From assembly GCA_034401135.1 (NCBI GenBank), contig JAWZSP010000001.1, positions 186,001 through 250,000 of the forward strand: a stretch of DNA of 64,000 nt, in the 5' to 3' direction. The stretch comes from Volutella citrinella. Taxonomy: Eukaryota; Ascomycota; Sordariomycetes; Hypocreales; Nectriaceae. Each line of letters starts with the position of its first letter. Position 1 is the stretch's first letter. Both the position numbers and the translations under genes were made by a program. Below, in pieces: positions 32,501 to 44,242 of the stretch. A model generated the notes under the pieces. That model searched no databases, was not told the origin of the DNA, and was given only the letters and a program-made list of their open reading frames with translations.

Positions 32501-34431
32501 GTCTGCTTCGGCCTAATCGTAGTCCATTCCGAACCCGAGATAGGCCTCCAAACAGTTCAATTGTTTCGTCATCGGTATCAGCCTCCCATAACATCCTTTT
32601 GCCACACATCCATAGCGTGTCTTTGCGTCACAATTCGTTCCTTCTTCAGCCTATCTAGACACTCCCGTCATTGGTAGAGGACTGGATAATCTAGTCCGGA
32701 TACTGACAAGGGAAAATGGCACAAGACTCAACACGGACAGTGATGGAGGAAAAGAAAAAGAAAGGAAGAAAAAAACCTGTAGGTTATCTTTCGCGGAACA
32801 ACACACACTGCCAAAAGGGCGGCGACTCCTGCTTCAGGAAACCCATGAAATGGCTGCGCAAGGCCTACAGACTCATTTGTCGTTGGCCACGCCAGGCAAT
32901 GTTCGATCCGGTGACAATGATTGGGCATGGACGTAGAGTAAGCGCCTCGACCTCGGCTCTGGCCTAGTTGGCGACCTTCTCCTCCATCAGTTCCATCCGC
33001 ACCTGGTCTCCGCAAGCGCTTAGCGGCTAGACGCCGGCTGGTTAGGTTGACCGATCAAGGAATCCCGTGCTGTGCCAAGGAGAGCAAGGGCGATGTGTCT
33101 CGGTTGGTTTCGCATCCACGGAGAGCCGCCCTCGGCGCTTTGCCTGGGTTCCCCGCGCGGTTGGCTGCGGAAATGACGTCAAGCGTAGAACAAGAGCAAC
33201 CAGCAAGAGAATAAGTACGACTAGAGAAGGAATGGGCAGGGAATATATCGTAAAGAGGGCAGCGAAGGTCAGGAATATGGAGGGAATTCCTATAGGTAAA
33301 GGATCGTAGGGTGAACTTTTCGTTCTAATATGTAAACACGAGGTTGCCTTTCGAGTCGGTGTGCTGCATGCATAAAATTGTACTTGATTATTTGTCTGTT
33401 CCGATTGGACGCCATGATCTGGCGCTAGAGGGGTGCTGATGTGCCGTGGAGTTACCAGATTGATAAGATCAGCCAAGGACTTGGAGGCTGGCAGCGCACA
33501 AACATCGCCAGCAATGGCATGACATGACCATATCCGCCCGTCCTACTGCCGATATCTTCTGGCTTCTGCTATACCTCGGCTATGGCTGTCAACTATTGTT
33601 ATCGTCCATATCGATATGCGGGGTTGCACCCGAAAAGGCATCTCGTAACTCAGCCCACCCCACCTTTGTTTGCTCTGGCACGATCTCGAGCGATTGGCTG
33701 CACGGCTGACATAGATCCCGCACCGATAAATGGACGCTACTATCTCTGATAAACTCTGAAGCTCGCGCCATCTCCCGCGTGATAGAAGAAGATCGTCACG
33801 AAGACGGAAGGCGTCAAAGCTCTCGCAGCGGCAATGGACATGATTCGTCTGTCTCCGCGCCGAAGCCCGAATACGGAAGGTCGCAACCGGACGCAACGGG
33901 TGCTTAAGGAAGGAGAAATATGTAGAAACGGCAGACTAAGGGCTTCTTGTCCTCCAATTAAGTTTTCATGTGTATAGTACGCCAGATTCCGAGTTTCCTA
34001 GCTTGGCGGCAATGGCCTGCATGCGTCACTGGCGGAGCGAATATCGTGCTGGTGCTCTGCAGCTACTGGTAGTTCAGAGTTGGGACTTTTGGTAGTTGAT
34101 AATGCACCTCGAATAAGCCGGCCCATCTTATCATATCACTCATCGTACCCTGCTCGGGTTGGTTAAGAAATAGGAAGGTATCACTAGGGGCGCACCAGTC
34201 CATCCAATCAGGGCACAAAACAATTCACATACAAGACTATCTCCTTCTCAACTCGTATGACCATGTGGACGCATACATTGCCAGGTTTTCCCTGTATTGT
34301 GGAGTCACAAAGGAAACCAATATATGTGAAAATGATATAAAGTCAACCGCATTTCGCTCTTCGTTGCACAGTTGTGTCTCAGCCCAGTCCAACTCCTAAC
34401 TCTATTGTCTGATCCTATCCATACACTTTCA
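29540..34431. other. Gene-poor 4.9-kb intergenic region
   Basis: I found no convincing gene. Open frames in it (for example 30367-30834, 32716-32967, 33042-33476) lack domains, splice logic and conserved-looking composition. It includes a purine-rich tract at about 32742-32777. It contains the upstream regions of the permease (minus strand) and the metalloprotease (plus strand). Lineage-specific genes or non-coding RNAs cannot be excluded from sequence alone. Confidence 0.45.
34336..34342 (+). promoter_or_regulatory. TATA box of the metalloprotease locus
   Basis: TATAAAG about 95 bp upstream of the ATG at 34432, so the promoter still looks intact although the reading frame is broken. Confidence 0.45.
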
Positions 34432-35374
34432 ATGCTGTTCAAACGTTTTTTGGCCTGTGCCATGATTGGCATGGCTCATGTGGCTGCCAAGCGCTCATGC
34501 GGCACTCCAGAGCCCTCGGATGACCAGATTGAAATGGCCAAGGGCTTCATGATCAAGGAAGCCGGGCTCCGTGAAGCTGGAGAGAGCCTGCGAGTTGCCC
34601 CAATCACCATCAAGGTCTACTGGCACGTTCTTGCCACGGCCAGAACCGTCAGCGGCGGCTACTTGACCCAGGCCACTTTGGACTCCCAGCTCAAGGTCCT
34701 CAATGACGCGTATGCGCCTCACGACATCTCGTTTGTCCAGGCCGGCGTTGACTGGACTGTCAACTCCAACTGGGCCAATGACTGATCCGACCTGGCCATG
34801 AAGAAGGCTCTGCGAAAGGGTACATATGCTGACCTCAACGTCTACTTTGAGCCCGGCACTCAGTACTTGGGCTACGCGTACTTCCCTACTACCGTCACAG
34901 CTGGCTCCAACAACTTCTATCTCGACGGAGTCGTCATTCGCTCCAGCACTGTGCCCGGAGGTAGCCAGACGAAGTACAACCTGGGACATACAGCCACCCA
35001 CGAGGTCGGCCACTGGCTTGGGCGTAAGTAGTCCCACTAGATGATGGCTGCGTCAAGTGTTCTGACGATGTTTCAGTGTACCACACTTTCCAAGGTTACT
35101 CCTGCAGCGGGAACGGAGACTACGTCGCCGACACACCGTTCGAGGCTTCAGAGGCCTTTGACTGCCAGATTGGCCGAGACACCTGCCCCAACTCGCCTGG
35201 GACTGACCCAGTCACCAACTACATGGATTATTCGGACGAGTGAGTGGATGCGCAAGTAAACAGACCGGGAGATCCCTCGCTAACCGTCACAGTGACTGCT
35301 TCACTGGATTCACCGCAGGCCAAGAGACCCGCATCTACACGTCCTGGGATACCTACCGTGCGAGCTATCAGTAG
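34432..35374 (+). pseudogene. Secreted pappalysin-like (M43) metalloprotease with in-frame TGA
   Basis: Exons 34432-35023, 35077-35239 and 35293-35374 would encode 278 residues. It has a signal peptide (FLACAMIGMAHVAA), the zinc motif [11 protein letters not shown] at 190-200 of the form HExxHxxGxxH, and the downstream Met-turn (NYMDYSDD). Codon 118, at 34783-34785, is TGA in otherwise uninterrupted coding sequence, so the product would end before the catalytic domain. A single base change from GGA would explain it. Both introns, the zinc site and the natural stop are intact, which suggests a recent loss, a sequencing error or readthrough; the context TGA-TCC is not the known efficient readthrough context TGA-CTA. 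Homologues are secreted proteases of pathogenic and saprotrophic fungi. Confidence 0.85.
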
Positions 35375-38358
35375 TCGGCTCAAGAAGGCTTGGGACACAT
35401 CTTGGTAGCCCGGTTCAAACTGACGGAAAGGCGCGGGCTGCAAGATAGGTTTGCCTAGCCCAACAGGGAAATCTATAACTTTCTTGAGCGGATGTATGAG
35501 GGCAGGAATGTCTCTGGGAAGGCCTGTGGCTTCTGGTGATGGCATTAGTGGCTTGTTGCTCGAGTACCGGTTAGAGCAGAATTTAAATCAAGGAGTTTTC
35601 ACAAAACTAATCATGCATCAGGCCTAAGTGAAAAGATGATCTAAGACGTGAAATTCCTGGCTATCCATCTTTGATACGGGTCGAAATACTAAGAAGGTTA
35701 GGTAAGTCCACTTAGGACAGTAAAAATTCAAAAAGGCATAAGCCTTAGAAATTGTTGTTTCTTTTTGTATTGTTATTATAGAAAGCTGATTAGCGAATAT
35801 ATATAAGTGCTCCCGCCGTGGTGACTGACTGCGGTGAGGCTCCATCACAGACCCCAGGACCTACTTCTTCTTCGTTGCGAGCATCGCCTTGCCCAACGGC
35901 GCGTTCGACCTTTGGCAAGCTGATTTGGACGTCGTTTGGGTTTTCCGACTTAGACGTACTTCTGGAGGGCTCGTGCTCTTACTACGCGTTGACGTACGTC
36001 CTGCTCAGCATCGACCGAGTGCGCCAGGGACGTAATCGCTAAGATATCACAAGGATGGCTTGGTTTCTTACGGCTGGCTACGTCACCTACTATTGGCCGT
36101 CCATGCGATGTGAGTTTTGTTCGCTTTTAAATTTAAGCTTAAAATTAACTGCACGCACTCACAGGGTGCACTGTCCAGCTGTAAACAAATCTCCAAAGTA
36201 GTTGGGCGCAAGGAATGCCTCTATCCCTTTGAATGTAAAACCAGTGATCCCCTGCAGCTGATCCGCGGGATTGGCTACCTCCTCATCCAACGTCGGACCT
36301 GCCCCTGCGGTTCCTAAGCAGAGGCCAGTTGACACTACCTTATTCTGAAGTGACCGCGAGATCTGCTGGATCAGGTTCGATGGATTCTTCGTATAAGCAT
36401 AACTGTCCAGCATGGCGGTGACTGCTCCTAGATTGGTCTTCAGGTCTGTCTTGCTGATGAGGCTCGGGTATTGTCGAGATATCTGGAACGAGAAAAGGGC
36501 TGAGCCGGTTAGCGTGCGTAAAAGAGGCCACGGCCGAGAGTCTCACCGAGAAAAGTTAGCATCAAAGCCGAGTAGGTTGGTGCCCATTGGAATTGCCACC
36601 GATAAGAGGAACTGTTGCTAAGGAGTCTGTCCTCGCTGGTAGAGTCCCTGCTCACACAACGCCATGAAGTGGCCCCTGCAGTGTGCGTGCGGAGAAACGC
36701 CTCCTCACTTGTTCGGCGGTTAACCCATCACGTCGACACCTGCTGCACGTTTTCAGCTGTGCTGACAATGCAGCACTTTGGAAGCATAGGCTGATTGCTT
36801 GTTTCTCCTCTTGATCTAACTTTATGAATGTGACAGAGTTGTCTGGGTCTGTCAACCCCCAGCGCAGTCATAATATGTAGAGCCTTGATGTTGGGATTTG
36901 AGACCCCAAAGGAATCCTAGCGAATATGAGCCAGAACCCTATGCACAGGAGGACAAATGAGATGAGCAAGTTTTAGAGCAGTGCACTGCGATCAGGGGAA
37001 GAACCAGGGGGGATTTAGGCTCGTAGATAGACTATCGGGGCTTAAATGGCACTAAATCGGACTGAACTGCCCTCTTGAGATGGCCGGCGTCGATGGCTTG
37101 GCCGAACAAGGGACTGTGGCGCTGGTTAGCATGTCGCAAGCATGTACTTCAGTCTGCGTGATTGTCAGCGCGGCGGGGAGGAACCAAAAGCAGAGTGAAA
37201 CACGAGAATGGCAATAAGAACCTTGGAGATGTTATGCCAACTCTGTCAAATCGAGGCATGCTGATGGAACAGAGAACTCTTGGTTGGTCCAGGCAGTAGA
37301 GCGGAGAATAGCCGAGGCATCCGGGTCGCTTCCCATCTATCAATCAACGCTAATTTATGGCGTATGTGCCCTAAATCCCACCGGCGTGGGCCGCCAGCAT
37401 TGTGGTCGTCAATGGCGCCGTGGAATGGTCGCGTGTGATGGCAAGCCTCGGGGTAATTTCTCTCTGCCCATCATTTACAGCAAACTCCCCGGAGCTGATT
37501 AATTAACGCAGGTTTGCACCCACATGGGAGCCCCTCCCCCAGCATGAGCCCATCGGTGGCCGCACTGGTGGGCCGATGCCGGGTGAAGGGGTCAAGGGCT
37601 CAATGCCGGGGTCTCTCAGCTGCTGCCTCAGTCTCAGGTCGGGCGGCTGATGGTGAAGATTTCTGTCAATCGCTACCAATGCCTGCTCTTCTGCAATAAC
37701 CGGCCGTCTATTGGTCGCACAAATGAGTGCCGTAGCCGCAGCCGCCAACTTGGAACTGCCCATGTCGGCTCCAAAAGCTTGTTCCTTTGCCAAGACGCAA
37801 TCTAGGCATCACCAGACTACCCTCCCCCTTTGTAATCCCTGCGCGGATGTTATCGATCGGGCGCCCTGCTCGCTTCCCCTTGGCCTCTGTGTGGTCTCGA
37901 TCGCCCATGGCTGGCTGGCGTCCCCCTGAACCCCGCGTAGCAGACATCGATAGCTCCACGCTCCACGCCCGAAATAGTAATCTCAGCCAATAGCTCGGAC
38001 CCAATCTGGAATGCCCGTCGGTAACTCCCCAGGCACCTTGGTGTCCCGAGCAATCCGCTTAGCGCCGTCCAGTGGCTCGTGGCTTGCTACACGGCGTTCT
38101 GGATCGACAACGGAAATTACACAGCTGCATGAGGCCGTGGCAAAAACTCAGCCGTAGCGGTGCGTTTGCTCCGGGTCTTCAAATACTAGAATGAGGGGAT
38201 TCCCATCGTTTGGTCCTACGGCTACTCGTCATCTCGGTGCATCTGTTGCCCGTCGTCGTCTCTCGTTAACGCAGTGGTCCATTCGTTTGGACCGTCCAGT
38301 CATTTTTGTCGTGTTATTTTATCCACTCTTTTACAACCAAGTCACTCTCTAACTACTA
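35375..38358. other. Intergenic region, partly AT-rich
   Basis: A 3-kb gap. The part from 35575 to 35810 is clearly AT-rich compared with the rest of the window. A possible relic is at 36159-36605. The stretch before 38359 should be the promoter and 5' UTR of the large secreted protein. No transposon terminal repeats or transposase remains were seen. Confidence 0.4.
36159..36605 (-). pseudogene. Possible gene relic, family not recognised
   Basis: On the minus strand a protein-like segment (ISRQYPSLISKTDLKTNLG, then LAPNYFGDLFTAG) runs for about 105 codons to a stop at 36159. Upstream, an ATG-led piece MGTNLLGFDANFS ends at a plausible donor (GTGAGA), and a good acceptor precedes the main segment, but the two frames do not join. 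Surrounding DNA is AT-rich and lacks genes. I read it as the remains of a small gene, or as a gene whose 5' structure I cannot resolve. Confidence 0.25.
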
Positions 38359-41300
38359 ATGCTTTTCAAATCCGCTGTGGCGGCCCTTGTCGGGTCTGCC
38401 GCCGCCGTCAACGCCTACTCGGTCTTGAACGGCACCATCTCCAACGGCACTGCCCCTGTTCCTGCTCGCATTGACAAGGGGGAGCCCCAGGGCTTCGAAG
38501 TGGTGGTCGTGTATGTTCAGGGCGACGACTGCCCGGCCCAGCCCACTGAATGCAGCGATCCTTTCAAGGACAATAAGCCTCCCCCGAAGCCTACCAAGAG
38601 TCTCCCTGAGACCAAGGAGACTGCCTCGTGGCACAACGGCCCAGTTGCCACTCTGCCTCCCGCTGTCCACTGGGGTTTCGACACCAGGCCTGCCGGCAAT
38701 GTGATCCCGATTCCCCCAACCAGGGGATCCGAGATGTACTACGGCATCGCGGGTATGTTTTGATGTTTCCAGTCCATTGATGGGCATCACAGACTGACGG
38801 CTGACTTGTTATATCCTACAGACCCTTCCAAGGGCGGACACTTTGCCTTTCTGACCTACTTCTTCAAGTCGCCCTCGGTCAACCTCGACCACTGCGACCA
38901 TGTCTACGACGTCGTCTATGACCCAGCCACCGGTACGCTGACCGTCAGGTTCAGGAGCTACGAGGCTTGGAAGCATGCGTTCGACACCTGGAAGTCAGAC
39001 AAGGACCTGATCCTCATCACCTACACCGCGGGCTGCGGCGACTGGGCTAAGGGCGAGCGATGCTACTTCAAGGTCACCAAGCTGCAGTTCAAGGATGGTG
39101 AATGGATTGTCATTGTCGGCGGACAGCCCTCGCACCCCGAGGACATTACAGACAGGGGCGAGACCGAGTGGGGATGGTGGGAGCCTCGTGATGGTGGTGT
39201 CCGCCCACCAGGGTCAGGATCCAACAACAACAACAATAACAACCCCGGAGACTCCTTCACCTGGAACCCTCGACCTACGCCCACCTCTGGCGGCAGTGGC
39301 AGCAACCCCAACCCCACGGACGCTGCTGATAACGGCAACGCCAACTTTGCTCCCAGCCGCCAACCTTGCCAGCCTCCTGTCGACACCAAGTACGGCCTGC
39401 CGAGCGCGTGCCACGGCGACTTCTTCGATCTTGATCTTGATGAGAACCTCGGCTACCAGCGATTCGGCCCAGAGTTCCGCGCATTTGTCCGAGACGCTGC
39501 ACCCGGCCTGGACCTGGACCAGGACGAAGGGGATGAGAACCTGCGCAGAGTCAAGCGCAACGCCGCCAAGCGCTTCTTCAAGGGGCTTGTCAAGGTGGTA
39601 ACCAACCCCAAGCAGGCCCTCAAGGACTTGTCTACCGTCAGCGGCAGCTTCAACCGTCAGATCAACTGGAAGCTCCCCAACCCCGACAACAAGGCCGACC
39701 CTGCCAACAAGCTCAAGGACCCCAACACCAAGCAGGTCACCTCGCCCTGGGGTGATTCGGTTCTGCTCAAGGCCATTGGCAACCAGGAAGGGGATGCCAC
39801 CAAGAGGATCAACGGCTATGTCAACATCTTCTGCGTCGGCTGTGGCGTGTCTGGTAGCGCCCGTGTTGCCGGCAAGGCCACCTGGAACGTCGTCGATGGA
39901 TTCGAGACAGGCACGGTCGACCTCAACGCCGACGCCAAGTTTGTGCTCCAGCTCGGAATTGACGCGCAGATCGTCTACAGGGAGGAGTTCAAGACCACCC
40001 TTCTCGACGTCGGTCTGCCCGGCCTCGAGTACGGTGTCGTTCGCGTTGGCCCTGCCATCAGCCTCAGCTCCCGCGTCGTGCTCGAGGCGGCAGCCAAGGG
40101 AAAGCTCCTGGCCGGTGCTGAGATGGGCCTGCAGAACGCCTATGCCAAGATCGACTTCAAGAACCCATCGAAGAGCACGGCGCAGAACTGGGACCCCTAC
40201 TTTAAGCCCATCTTTGAGGCCGAGGGGGAGCTCATGCTGGCTGCTACGCTCGGCCTGCCCGTGGCCATCAAGTGTGGTGTCCGCGTTCTGAAGTGGAGTG
40301 TTGATGCCGGCATCGTCGATGAGCCGTCCATCAAGGGCGTGGCTCAGGTCGCCGCCTCGATTGGCCTCAACAACAACAACAAGTTTGAAGCTGGTTTCAC
40401 TGAGGTCAACGGTTGCACAGGCATCAGCACCCAAATCACCTGGCGCAACCAGCTGTATGCCGACGTCTTTGGCTTCACCCAGATTAACATCCACGATACC
40501 AAGGACCGGCCAGTGGCTCGCGGATGCATTGCGTAAGTTGTTTGAGGAACAACTCTTTCCATCTTCGTCTGCTTCTTAGAACTGACTCTCGACTCTAGTC
40601 TCCCTGCTCGCCCTCAGCCAACTACAAGTGCTGAGCCGACTACGACGGCTGAGCCTACCAGCCCGGCCGAGCCAACGGAGAGCAGCGCAACCGATGACAC
40701 CCCAACTCAGCCGACTGAGTCTGCAGAGCCTACTGATGCAGCTGAGACTACAGCCGAGCCCACAGCCGATCCCACAGCCGATCCCACGGAGCCAACTGAG
40801 CCAACAGAGCCTACACAGCCGGCCGAGCCCACCGAGGAGCCAACCACCCCGGCCGAACCCAGCAACCCGGAGGAGACTACCGCAGCAGAGGAGCCCAGCA
40901 ACCCAGAGCCAACAACCCCCGCTGAGCCAGGCCAGGAAGAGGGCGGAGCCAGCCAGCCTGAGGGTGCTCCCGCTCGTCGCCTCCTCGCTCGCCAAACCAA
41001 CGGCAGCTCTGGCAAGATTGTCGACTTGACATCCAAGGTCGGCAACGGCACCGACTCGCTGGGCTACAGCCTCAAGAACTTTGCCAACAAGCCCTACAAC
41101 CTGACAAGCGGCTTCGAGGTGGCCCTGATGGTCGACCCCGACGTCAAGAACATGGTTGTGTCGTGCGCAAACGGCAACGTCTACGCTGTCTCCATCGAGG
41201 GCAACGACAACCCCGACTGCTCCGAGATGTGGCAGAGCAAGAACGACGTCGTCGCTTTTGACGGCGCCGAGCGCGTCATGCACTACTACAACAACTCGAT

Positions 41301-41700
41301 GGGCGCCACGGGCGTCTCGCGCCTCCGCCTCGAGGACGAGTCTGACATGCCCGTCGGCAGCATCGTCGTCGTCTTTGCGTCCTACCAGCCCGACGAGAAC
41401 GTCGACGACTACTACTACGTCGCCGTCGACCCGGAGTACAACCTCTTCTATCCCATCGTGTGCGACTACGCCGACGGCTCTGGCTCCAAGGTGTTCCTGG
41501 CCGAGGATCCCGTTGACGGCATCAATATGCTGCAGAGCGCGGACCTCGAGTACACCGTCACGGGCGGCAAGGTGTCGCAGTGCTTCGCCATGCCGCTGGA
41601 GCTGGCCGAGTACGTCGAGGGCGACGACTTTGAGACGCCGAGCAAGACCAGCGACGAGGACTGGGAGTGGCAGCTGGAGGATGGCTGGCAAGAGGAATAA
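38359..41700 (+). CDS. Large secreted modular protein (DUF7029/DUF7223-like), 1068 aa
   Basis: Exons 38359-38752, 38822-40532 and 40599-41700. Signal peptide 1 to about 19 (AALVGSAAAVNA). Residues about 130-260 hold a Cys-containing domain (VRFRSYEAWKHAFDTW, TYTAGCGDW) resembling fungal DUF7029. Then comes an Asn/Gly/Pro-rich linker with seven consecutive Asn, a dibasic cluster (RRVKRNAAKR, a likely Kex2 site), and a beta-rich domain (NIFCVGCGVSGSARVAGKATW) resembling DUF7223. A mucin-like Thr/Pro/Glu stalk of EPT repeats spans about 705-820, followed by a second basic site (ARRLLARQ) and a 230-residue acidic C-terminal domain. Family names are from memory; function is unknown. It is probably a wall-associated or secreted protein processed into parts. 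Confidence 0.85.
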
Positions 41701-41868
41701 ATAAGTGTAGATAGCATCCATCCTTAATTCATTTCTGATTTGTACATTATAATAGGTAATTTACTGTGGATGTTGTCAATTTGTTTCCTGGCCAGTAGTT
41801 GACGCTGAGAACATGTGCAAATTCAACAACTGTCAAGTACAACGCTCTAGTATAACATGAATAAAGCC

Positions 41869-43542
41869 TCAAGCAATCTGAAGCACGTCTTTCAAGGCGC
41901 CCATCGCAGCAATAAGACTGTTGTCGTGGTACTTCCTGGCAATAATCTGAAGATTGACTGGTGCTCCCTCAAAGTCTCCCTCAGCCCACAACTGCCTGAC
42001 GTGCTTGCACTCCTCGCTGAGCGGAGTGGATGAAGTATACGCCTCAGTTCCCTTCGCTCCAGCCGTGATCGGGGTAGGGAAGACTGCGGCAGGGTAGTCG
42101 ACGTAGTTCCACAAGGCGGTATAGTTCCAGTAAAAAGCAGTATCATGCGCGCATGCAGGACCAACAAAGACTGGGCATATGACGAAGTCAACATCCTGGT
42201 TTTCCCAGTCCTTGGCAAAGCTGCACCGATACTCGTCGCGAGTCAGGCGTTGGTCGAGCACGCCTTGAGCTGCAAGGCCCTTGCCCTCAGCGTCTTTGAT
42301 GATCCACTGCGTCAAGGGGAACATGGGCTCATCAGTCTCGGCCAAGTGTGCCTTCACGGTTTGTCCGCCATCTGGCCAGTACGCGAGTCTGATGTTCTTC
42401 ATGGCATCCGCCGTCTTCCACGGCTTGTATGGCTTCAAAACCACATCTGGTGCACCTTGCAGCCGTGACTTGACCCATTCCATGGCCTTGGTCACAGGAG
42501 GCTGGGGCTCGATGACACCATCGTTCATCATGATGCCGATTTTCAACGGCGCTGTCGGCTTTGTACTTGCGGCAGTTGATGACCATGGGAGCGGGATGAT
42601 CCGCGGATCCTCCAGATACGGCTTTGCGGATGCCATGAGCGACATGAAAAAGTCCATGTCTCGGAGGCTTGTGCACATTGGCCCAGTTGAGCAGAGCACA
42701 TTCAGCTCCGCGCCGAAACCTCCTGGAAGAAAGTCCTTCATCGGCAAGGTGTACGAGGTAGGCTTGAAACCATAGATGCCACAGAAACCACAGGGACCTC
42801 GAACACTGCCGCCAATGTCTGTGCCAACGCCCAGAATCGACCCACGCATCGCTACCAAGGCTGCCTCGCCGCCAGTAGATCCGCCAGCGGAGAGGTTGAT
42901 GTTGTGAGGGTTGAGTACTCTTCCTATAGATGAATGGCTCTCCAGATGCATGATGGACTGCGGCTGGTTGGTCTTGCAATAAAAGACAGCACCGGCATTT
43001 CGCAGGATCTCAATCATCTGGCAGTCCACGTCATCCTTTCTTCGCGTATCCAAGTACCCAACGCTGCTCCAGTGACCTGCGATTGGGATGTGCTCCTTGA
43101 TGCTGATCGGGACACCATGGAGCGGCCCCACGGGTTTTCCTGTGCGTTCTAGGTGGTCGTCCAGCGTCTTGGCACGCTCAACGGCTTCGTCCATGAACCA
43201 TTCCGACAGGCATCCAGTGAGTTGCTGGGCTATGATGGCTCGCTTTGCAAACGCAGTGGCCACAGCCACGGCCGTAAATCGTTTCTCGGCAATCGCCTGA
43301 GCAAGAGCGGTAGCGTCGTAGTTTTCAGTGATTTCTAGTTCACTAGAAGAAAGGATCCCGCATTCGTGGGGAATTCCCGTCACATTCTTGGGAGGGTCGT
43401 TGATGATAGCCTCTGGCAGCCAAAGGTCTTGGGGAACAGACGACCAGAGGGTGGCCAGTATAGAATCCCGTAGTGCCTCGTATCCTGCTGAACCCGAGAC
43501 GGTAGAGCCTCGTTGGACGGTTGGAAGGCATTTAGAAGACAT
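41869..43542 (-). CDS. Amidase-signature hydrolase, 557 aa
   Basis: Intronless. The amidase-signature triad is complete: Lys149 in PISIKEH, Ser222 in AGGSTGGEAALVAM and Ser246 in GVGTDIGGSVRGPCGF. Length and the N-terminal helical extension match fungal acetamidase/general amidases, which release ammonia or an amine from amides. The start at 43542 places the conserved N-terminus correctly; upstream in-frame ATGs at 43602-43686 add atypical sequence. It is probably cytosolic. It lies next to an MFS carrier, a Zn2Cys6 factor and an amidohydrolase, which suggests breakdown of an amide-containing or N-heterocyclic compound (inference). Confidence 0.92.
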   Translation of the reverse strand: MSSKCLPTVQRGSTVSGSAGYEALRDSILATLWSSVPQDLWLPEAIINDPPKNVTGIPHECGILSSSELEITENYDATALAQAIAEKRFTAVAVATAFAKRAIIAQQLTGCLSEWFMDEAVERAKTLDDHLERTGKPVGPLHGVPISIKEHIPIAGHWSSVGYLDTRRKDDVDCQMIEILRNAGAVFYCKTNQPQSIMHLESHSSIGRVLNPHNINLSAGGSTGGEAALVAMRGSILGVGTDIGGSVRGPCGFCGIYGFKPTSYTLPMKDFLPGGFGAELNVLCSTGPMCTSLRDMDFFMSLMASAKPYLEDPRIIPLPWSSTAASTKPTAPLKIGIMMNDGVIEPQPPVTKAMEWVKSRLQGAPDVVLKPYKPWKTADAMKNIRLAYWPDGGQTVKAHLAETDEPMFPLTQWIIKDAEGKGLAAQGVLDQRLTRDEYRCSFAKDWENQDVDFVICPVFVGPACAHDTAFYWNYTALWNYVDYPAAVFPTPITAGAKGTEAYTSSTPLSEECKHVRQLWAEGDFEGAPVNLQIIARKYHDNSLIAAMGALKDVLQIA

Positions 43543-44242
43543 GGTGGATAAGAAGATGCAATTCTTTGCTTGTGGGAGCGCCACCCCAATGTCCTGACGC
43601 CTCATTAAATAGGGCATGTGCAAGGACAGCCGTGTTGCCCCAGATGACAAGCGACCAATAGATGTGAATTCCGGGCAGCGCCTCAATCGAGCGCCAGTAT
43701 GACATACCCCGCACTCTAGCTACGACGGGTGGCCCCCCGGAATGTAACATGCGTATCTGACGTGGAGGATAAGCCATAGGGTCCGATAGCGCGAGAATTG
43801 GTCACCAGGTGAGTTTTCGACAAAAGAGGGGTACAAACTTTGCCAGGTTTGGTCTAGTTAAGTTGTGATATCAGAATCCTTGAATTACGGCTCAATGATC
43901 CTACAGTGACGATAAAGGGGAAGGCAGGAGTTGTCCCACCGCAACTAATAATCTTATTTCACGGTAAATGCACCAGAAATTTTGTCAACATGTTTAACCT
44001 GGGCAGGCTTATCAACAGAAGGGTTTTTAAATTAATCCGCGATGCCAATAAGCTGCCATCACCACTGACTTAGAATCACTCTAAAGCGTCCATTCTGTTT
44101 CCCCGTCATTTGAGAGGCTCAAGAACTATCGTGTTTACGAGCTACTACTATATTGAGATAACGCTGACCCTGACCTTGACTATCAATGTTATGTTTTAGG
44201 TCAGCGTTCAACTGTAAGAGAGAGCAGTTCAACTAATCCATC
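43543..44242 (-). promoter_or_regulatory. Upstream region of the amidase and 3' region of the MFS gene
   Basis: A 700-bp gap. An inverted repeat AACGCTGACC (44160-44169) / GGTCAGCGTT (44199-44208) lies 35 bp beyond the MFS stop and could form a 10-bp stem in its 3' UTR. GATA elements, expected for nitrogen regulation, are scattered but not remarkable. Confidence 0.4.

Noticed and set aside
34783..34785. Functional stop-codon readthrough in the metalloprotease
   Set aside because: The following bases are TCC, not the CTA context known for efficient fungal TGA readthrough; kept only as a remote possibility.
39214..40494. Long open frame (426 codons) antisense to the large secreted protein
   Set aside because: It mirrors strong codon bias of the sense gene, has no domain or start context, and covers the middle of a convincing exon.
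40576..41721. Open frame of 381 codons antisense to the EPT-stalk region
   Set aside because: Its Gly/Leu/Val/Arg-rich content is the reverse reading of the repeat and the acidic C-domain of the sense gene.
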